Part shown: positions 7,087-9,649 of the stretch, piece by piece | How the letters are laid out: each line of letters starts with the position of its first letter | Numbering within the stretch: the first letter of the stretch is position 1 | Source: an uncultured Oscillospiraceae bacterium | Lineage (GTDB): Bacteria > Bacillota > Clostridia > Oscillospirales > Oscillospiraceae | DNA: 9,649 bases | Assembly: GCA_934572365.1 (NCBI GenBank) | Contig: CAKTKX010000040.1 | Location: forward strand, 1-9,649 | Direction of reading: 5' to 3' | The notes under the pieces: generated by a model | Database searches by the model: none | The model's input: only the letters and a program-made list of their open reading frames with translations | Told to the model about the DNA's origin: nothing | Made by a program: the position numbers and the translations under genes

Positions 7087-7115
7087 ATTTTATCCGAAAG
7101 CGCCGCAAAAGGCAA
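7087..7115 (-). promoter_or_regulatory. Promoter of the small membrane protein gene
   Basis: On the minus strand, TTGCCT (7110-7115) and TAAAAT (7087-7092) are 17 bases apart. The leader is about 25-30 bases, ending at AAGGAG (7060-7065). It diverges from the nrdR promoter 40 bases away. Confidence 0.6.
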
Positions 7116-7153
7116 TAGGTTTTCCCTGTCGGATTCCGCCGGTGAAAAAAAAC

Positions 7154-7182
7154 TGGACAGTTCTGCTAATATCTGTTATAAT
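7154..7182 (+). promoter_or_regulatory. Promoter of nrdR
   Basis: TGGACA (7154-7159) and a perfect TATAAT (7177-7182) are separated by 17 bases, a near-consensus vegetative promoter. Transcription should start near 7189, leaving a leader of about 30 bases before the ATG. No pair of NrdR boxes (ACACWATATATWGTGT-like) was seen here, so autoregulation is not supported by the sequence. Confidence 0.8.
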
Positions 7183-7218
7183 GTTGGGAATAAGATTCGT
7201 AAAGGGAGTGTTTTTCCC

Positions 7219-7674
7219 ATGAAATGTCCGTTTTGCGGCGACCAGGAAAGCAAGGTCGTGGATTCCCGCCACTCGGAGGACGGTCTGAGCATCCGCCGCC
7301 GCCGGGAGTGTATGGGCTGCCAGCGCCGGTTCACCACCTATGAGATTGTGGAGAGCCTGCCCATCATCGTTGTGAAGCGGGACGGCTCCCGTCAGGGCTT
7401 CGACCGCAACAAGATTCTCAATTCCATGATCCGCGCCTTTGACAAGCGGAAGGTGGACGTCACGGATCTCGACCGCATCACCACCGAGATCGAGCAGACC
7501 ATCCAGAACACCCTGGAGCGGGAGATCAGCACCGACAAGATCGGCGAGATGGTCATGGAGCGCCTGAAGCCCCTGGACGAGGTGGCCTACATCCGCTTTG
7601 CCTCCATCTACCATCGGTTCCAGGATGCGGGCAGCTTTATGCGGGAGATCAGCAAATTCCTGGAGGAAATATAA
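7219..7674 (+). CDS. nrdR: Transcriptional repressor NrdR
   Basis: NrdR is the ATP/dATP-sensing repressor of ribonucleotide reductase operons. The 151-aa length is typical. The N-terminal zinc ribbon has MKCPFCG (Cys3, Cys6) and ECMGCQRRFTTYE (Cys31, Cys34), with the basic DNA-contacting stretch SIRRRREC between the pairs. The ATP-cone domain follows from about residue 47 (PIIVVKRDGSRQGFDRNKIL) to about 137 (VAYIRFASIYHRFQD), the standard arrangement. The ATG has AAAGGGAG about 10 bases upstream. Its stop TAA (7672-7674) overlaps the ATG of the SdpI-like gene by one base, so the two are co-transcribed and probably translationally coupled. The convergent dCMP deaminase also serves dNTP metabolism. 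No truncation or missing residue is seen. Confidence 0.98.
   Translation: MKCPFCGDQESKVVDSRHSEDGLSIRRRRECMGCQRRFTTYEIVESLPIIVVKRDGSRQGFDRNKILNSMIRAFDKRKVDVTDLDRITTEIEQTIQNTLEREISTDKIGEMVMERLKPLDEVAYIRFASIYHRFQDAGSFMREISKFLEEI
7662..7666 (+). promoter_or_regulatory. Ribosome binding site of the SdpI-like gene inside nrdR
   Basis: GGAGG within the last codons of nrdR lies 7 bases before the ATG at 7674-7676. Together with the TAATG stop/start overlap this supports termination-reinitiation coupling of the two genes. Confidence 0.75.
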
Positions 7675-8225
7675 TGAGCACAATCCCAACTGAAATCACC
7701 GCCGCCACGGAAAGCACCCTGGACATTGCCTCCATCAAAAGCGTGATGGACGGCTTTGACCCCGCCTCGCTGCTGCCTGACCTGAGCAAGGTTTTCGGGA
7801 GCCTGGTTGGCGTGTGCCGGGTCGCCGTGATGATCGGCCCGATTATTACGCTGATTCTGGGGCTGGCGTATCTGTTTCTCGCGCCGAAGGAGGCCAATTA
7901 CTACTTCGGCTACCGCTGTTATTTCGGCATGGGCAGCGTCCGCGCCTGGCGGTTCACCCAGCGGCTTGCGGGGGTATGCCTCGGCGGGCTGGGTCTGATT
8001 CTCACCGTAATCATGGCCATCATCACCGGCGGCTACGGCCGCATGGACACGATGGACATGGTGTGGAACGCGGTAAACTGCCTTATATGGGAAGCGGTTC
8101 TTCTTCTGATCGCCACCCTTGCCATCAACCTCACCGCCATGGCAAACTTCGACGCCAAGGGCGAGTACCGCCGCAAGCCGGGGAAGCCGGGGAAGCCAAA
8201 GACTCCCCCGCGGGATGCAAAATAA
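7674..8225 (+). CDS. SdpI-like integral membrane protein
   Basis: This 183-aa protein has a soluble, acidic N-terminus of about 45 residues, three predicted helices (about 46-70, 98-118, 131-154) and a basic, proline-rich cytoplasmic tail with RRKPGKPGKPKTPP. Between helices 1 and 2 is APKEANYYFGYRCYFGMGSV followed by RAWRFTQRLAG. This fits the signature of the SdpI/YhfL family (P-x3-N-x3-GYR, then S, W and G at the usual spacing: Pro71, Asn75, Gly79-Tyr80-Arg81, Ser88, Trp92, Gly100). In Bacillus subtilis SdpI is the immunity and signalling receptor for the SDP toxin, but most family members are of unknown role, and no SdpC-like toxin gene is in the window. The gene overlaps nrdR by one base and ends in the arm of a strong terminator. 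Assignment rests on the motif alone and is moderately sure; function is open. Confidence 0.7.
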   Translation: MSTIPTEITAATESTLDIASIKSVMDGFDPASLLPDLSKVFGSLVGVCRVAVMIGPIITLILGLAYLFLAPKEANYYFGYRCYFGMGSVRAWRFTQRLAGVCLGGLGLILTVIMAIITGGYGRMDTMDMVWNAVNCLIWEAVLLLIATLAINLTAMANFDAKGEYRRKPGKPGKPKTPPRDAK

Positions 8226-8269
8226 GCAAACGCCTCCGGCTGCCATATGGCAGCCGGAGGCCTTATTTT
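8219..8269. terminator. Bidirectional terminator, 30-bp perfect palindrome
   Basis: Bases 8232-8261 form a perfect 30-bp palindrome (arm GCCTCCGGCTGCCAT), giving a 13-bp GC-rich stem with an ATAT loop. AAAATAAG (8219-8226) and CTTATTTT (8262-8269) flank it as complementary outer arms, so each strand ends in a U-rich tract. It lies between the convergent SdpI-like gene and the dCMP deaminase gene and should stop both. The stop codon of the SdpI-like gene (8223-8225) is within the outer arm. Confidence 0.92.
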
Positions 8270-8276
8270 CCCAGTG

Positions 8277-8771
8277 TCAGTTCTTCTCTTCCTCCGGAGT
8301 AAAATCCAGCGTAATGGACTTGATCCCGGTGCGCATTTGGATATACCGGACGCCGGCGGAATCCATCATCCGCTTGGACGCCATGGTCGCTAAGCTGTCC
8401 GCGTATTTGTCCGAGAGGTAGTAGACCTCCTTCACGCCGCTCTGGATGATGGCCTTGGCGCACTCGTTGCAGGGAAACAGCGCCACATACAGCTTGCTGC
8501 CCCGCAAATCCCGGCCGTTGGCGTTGAGCACGGCGTTCAGCTCAGCGTGGACGACGTAGGGGTACTTGGTCTGCTCGCCGTCCCGCGCCCAGGGGTACTC
8601 GTCGTCGGAACAGCCCTTTGGCATCCCGTTGTAGCCGGTGGAGATGATGATGTTGTCCTGGGAGACGATGCAGGCGCCGACCTGGGTGTTGGGATCCTTG
8701 CTGCGCTTGGCCGCAAGCATGGCGATGCCCATAAAATATTCGTCCCAGCTGATGTAGTCCTCACGTTTCAT
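8277..8771 (-). CDS. dCMP deaminase (deoxycytidylate deaminase, ComEB type)
   Basis: This 164-aa cytosolic enzyme should convert dCMP to dUMP, feeding thymidylate synthase. It carries the cytidine/deoxycytidylate deaminase zinc site: HAE in VVHAELNAVLN (His75 ligand, Glu77 proton shuttle) and PCNEC (Cys101, Cys104 ligands). TGYNGMPKGCSD (45-56) is the dCMP deaminase substrate segment, and SKDPNTQVGACIV the usual N-terminal strand. Length and order are normal. The ATG has a very strong AAAAGGAGG ribosome site 8 bases upstream (8780-8788). It has its own promoter and lies downstream of dnaJ on the same strand, with the dnaJ terminator between them. Its 3' end faces the nrdR unit across a shared terminator. 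Related B. subtilis ComEB has the same activity; the symbol comEB is not used here because no competence context is present. Confidence 0.96.
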   Translation of the reverse strand: MKREDYISWDEYFMGIAMLAAKRSKDPNTQVGACIVSQDNIIISTGYNGMPKGCSDDEYPWARDGEQTKYPYVVHAELNAVLNANGRDLRGSKLYVALFPCNECAKAIIQSGVKEVYYLSDKYADSLATMASKRMMDSAGVRYIQMRTGIKSITLDFTPEEEKN

Positions 8772-8803
8772 GGCGGAAGCCTCCTTTTGGGTTGTTTTTC
8801 CTC

Positions 8804-8832
8804 ATTATACACAAAATGCAGAACAGCTGCAA
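8804..8832 (-). promoter_or_regulatory. Promoter of the dCMP deaminase gene, embedded in the dnaJ terminator
   Basis: On the minus strand a perfect TATAAT (8804-8809) has TTGCAG (8827-8832) 17 bases upstream. The -35 lies in the loop and arm of the terminator hairpin of dnaJ, and the spacer covers its 3' arm. Expected transcription start is near 8797, giving a leader of about 25 bases. Confidence 0.65.
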
Positions 8833-8853
8833 GTGGCTGTCCTGCATTTTTTT
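8814..8853. terminator. Terminator after dnaJ
   Basis: ATGCAGAACAGC (8816-8827) and GCTGTCCTGCAT (8836-8847) form a 12-bp stem with one G-U type mismatch and an 8-base loop. On the minus strand it starts 8 bases after the dnaJ stop and is followed by TTTTGTGT. On the plus strand it is followed by seven T's, so it would also stop antisense transcription arriving from the left. Confidence 0.7.
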
Positions 8854-8854
8854 A

Positions 8855-9649
8855 TTAACCAAAGAAGTCCTTCAGATTGTCCAGAAACTTTTTCCTTTTG
8901 GGGGACTGCTCCACGCTTCCGTCCAGCTTGCGCAGAAGATCCTTCTGCTCCTTGGTCAGCCTGGTGGGGGTTTCCACCACTACAGTGAAGCGCTCGTTGC
9001 CCCGGCGGCGGGTGTTGCCCACCTCGGGAATGCCCTTCTCCCGCAGGATGAACTCCCGGCCGGTCTGGGTGCCTTCGGGAATTTCATAATCCACCTTGCC
9101 GTCCAGGGTCGGCACCTGAATGGTCGCGCCCAGAGCCGCCTGGGTAAAGGTGATGGGAACTTCGCACAGAACTTCCGTCCCGTTACGGGTGAAGATTGGG
9201 TGCCGCTTGATGGAGATTTCCACCAGCAGGTCGCCGTTGGCTCCGCCATTGACGCCCACGCAGCCCTCGCCGCGGACACGGACGCTCTGTCCGGCGTCCA
9301 CGCCTGCGGGAATCTTCACCTTGACCCGGTTGGTCTTGCGCACCTTGCCCTTGCCCCGGCAAGTGGTGCAGGGGTTCTTGATGACCTTACCACGGCCGCC
9401 ACAGGTGGGGCAGGCGGTGGTGGACTGCATCTGCATGCCCATAAAGTTCTGCACGGAACGCACCTGACCGGTACCGTGGCACTGGCTGCACGTCTCGATC
9501 ACACCGTCGGCGCTGCCCGTACCCTTACAGTTGGGGCAGTTCTCGATCCGCTGGGCAGCGACCTCTTTCTCGCAGCCGAAGGCCGCTTCCTCGAAGGTCA
9601 GCTCCAGCCGTGCCATTACGTTCTCGCCCCGGCGGGACGCGTTCTGCTG
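8855..9649 (-). CDS. dnaJ: Chaperone protein DnaJ (5' part outside window)
   Basis: The last 264 codons of the DnaK co-chaperone, which stimulates DnaK ATPase and delivers unfolded clients. The frame is open to the right edge, so the J domain and Gly/Phe linker are not visible; the internal Met at 9616 (MARLELTFEEAAFG) is not the start, since it sits where DnaJ proteins have RxxLxLTFEEAxFG and coding continues upstream. All four zinc-binding repeats are intact (9347-9538): CPNCKGTG, CSQCHGTG, CPTCGGRG and CTTCRGKG. The C-terminal client-binding domains follow (RVKVKIPAGVDAGQSVRVRG, GDLLVEISIKRHP, GATIQVPTLDG, REFILREKGIP), then a short lysine-rich end, KRKKFLDNLKDFFG. In Firmicutes dnaJ normally ends an hrcA-grpE-dnaK-dnaJ heat-shock operon; that part would be to the right of the window. 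CIRCE elements cannot be looked for here. Confidence 0.98.
   Translation of the reverse strand, partial: QQNASRRGENVMARLELTFEEAAFGCEKEVAAQRIENCPNCKGTGSADGVIETCSQCHGTGQVRSVQNFMGMQMQSTTACPTCGGRGKVIKNPCTTCRGKGKVRKTNRVKVKIPAGVDAGQSVRVRGEGCVGVNGGANGDLLVEISIKRHPIFTRNGTEVLCEVPITFTQAALGATIQVPTLDGKVDYEIPEGTQTGREFILREKGIPEVGNTRRRGNERFTVVVETPTRLTKEQKDLLRKLDGSVEQSPKRKKFLDNLKDFFG

Noticed and set aside
7090..7689. A 199-codon open frame on the minus strand over nrdR
   Set aside because: Antisense to an unmistakable NrdR; no start signals of its own.
9605..9616. Internal ATG at 9616 as a possible start of a short zinc-finger protein
   Set aside because: Coding similarity to DnaJ continues on both sides of it and the frame is open to the window edge, so this is an internal methionine of dnaJ.

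Overview
The window is chromosomal DNA from a GC-rich member of the Firmicutes, most likely a gut-type Clostridia of the Oscillospiraceae/Ruminococcaceae kind. This is inferred from AGGAGG-type ribosome binding sites, TTGxxx-N17-TATAAT promoters, an NPxTG-type sortase signal, and the presence of nrdR, a UMF1-family transporter and a ComEB-type dCMP deaminase. No phage, IS, CRISPR, tRNA or rRNA signal was seen. Two genes run off the ends: an alanyl-tRNA editing protein on the left and dnaJ on the right.

Left part (1-2712): a minus-strand AlaX-like alanyl-tRNA editing gene is divergent from a two-gene plus-strand unit. That unit holds a small protein of the zinc-dependent phospholipase C family (581-1351) and a UMF1-type MFS transporter (1374-2663, GTG start). 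It ends at a strong hairpin that also faces the next, convergent gene.

Middle (2711-7053, minus strand): one very large secreted, wall-anchored protein (1228 aa) fills 3.7 kb. Its order is signal peptide, beta-rich N-terminal region, QDDPG-repeat linker, chitobiase-C-like domain, CehA/McbA-type PHP metallohydrolase domain, CARDB-like domain, GATase1-like Rossmann domain, two OB-fold-like domains, and an NPRTG sorting signal with membrane anchor. Upstream of it, on the same strand, is a small unrecognised multi-pass membrane protein. The 233-bp gap between them (6398-6630) is AT-rich and holds inverted repeats, a candidate promoter and a structured leader.

Right part (7087-9649): nrdR, the ATP-cone repressor of ribonucleotide reductase genes, overlaps by one base a gene for an SdpI-like membrane protein. 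A convergent dCMP deaminase gene shares a 30-bp perfect-palindrome terminator with that pair. Upstream of the deaminase, on the same strand, is the 3' part of dnaJ, with all four CxxCxGxG zinc repeats. The dnaJ terminator hairpin overlaps the deaminase promoter. nrdR and dCMP deaminase both belong to deoxynucleotide supply; the other neighbours look like ordinary housekeeping genes.

No gene-free stretch exceeds 300 bases. Several long open frames antisense to real genes (for example 3650-5395 plus, 1512-2657 minus, 440-1393 minus) were judged to be composition artefacts of high-GC coding DNA.
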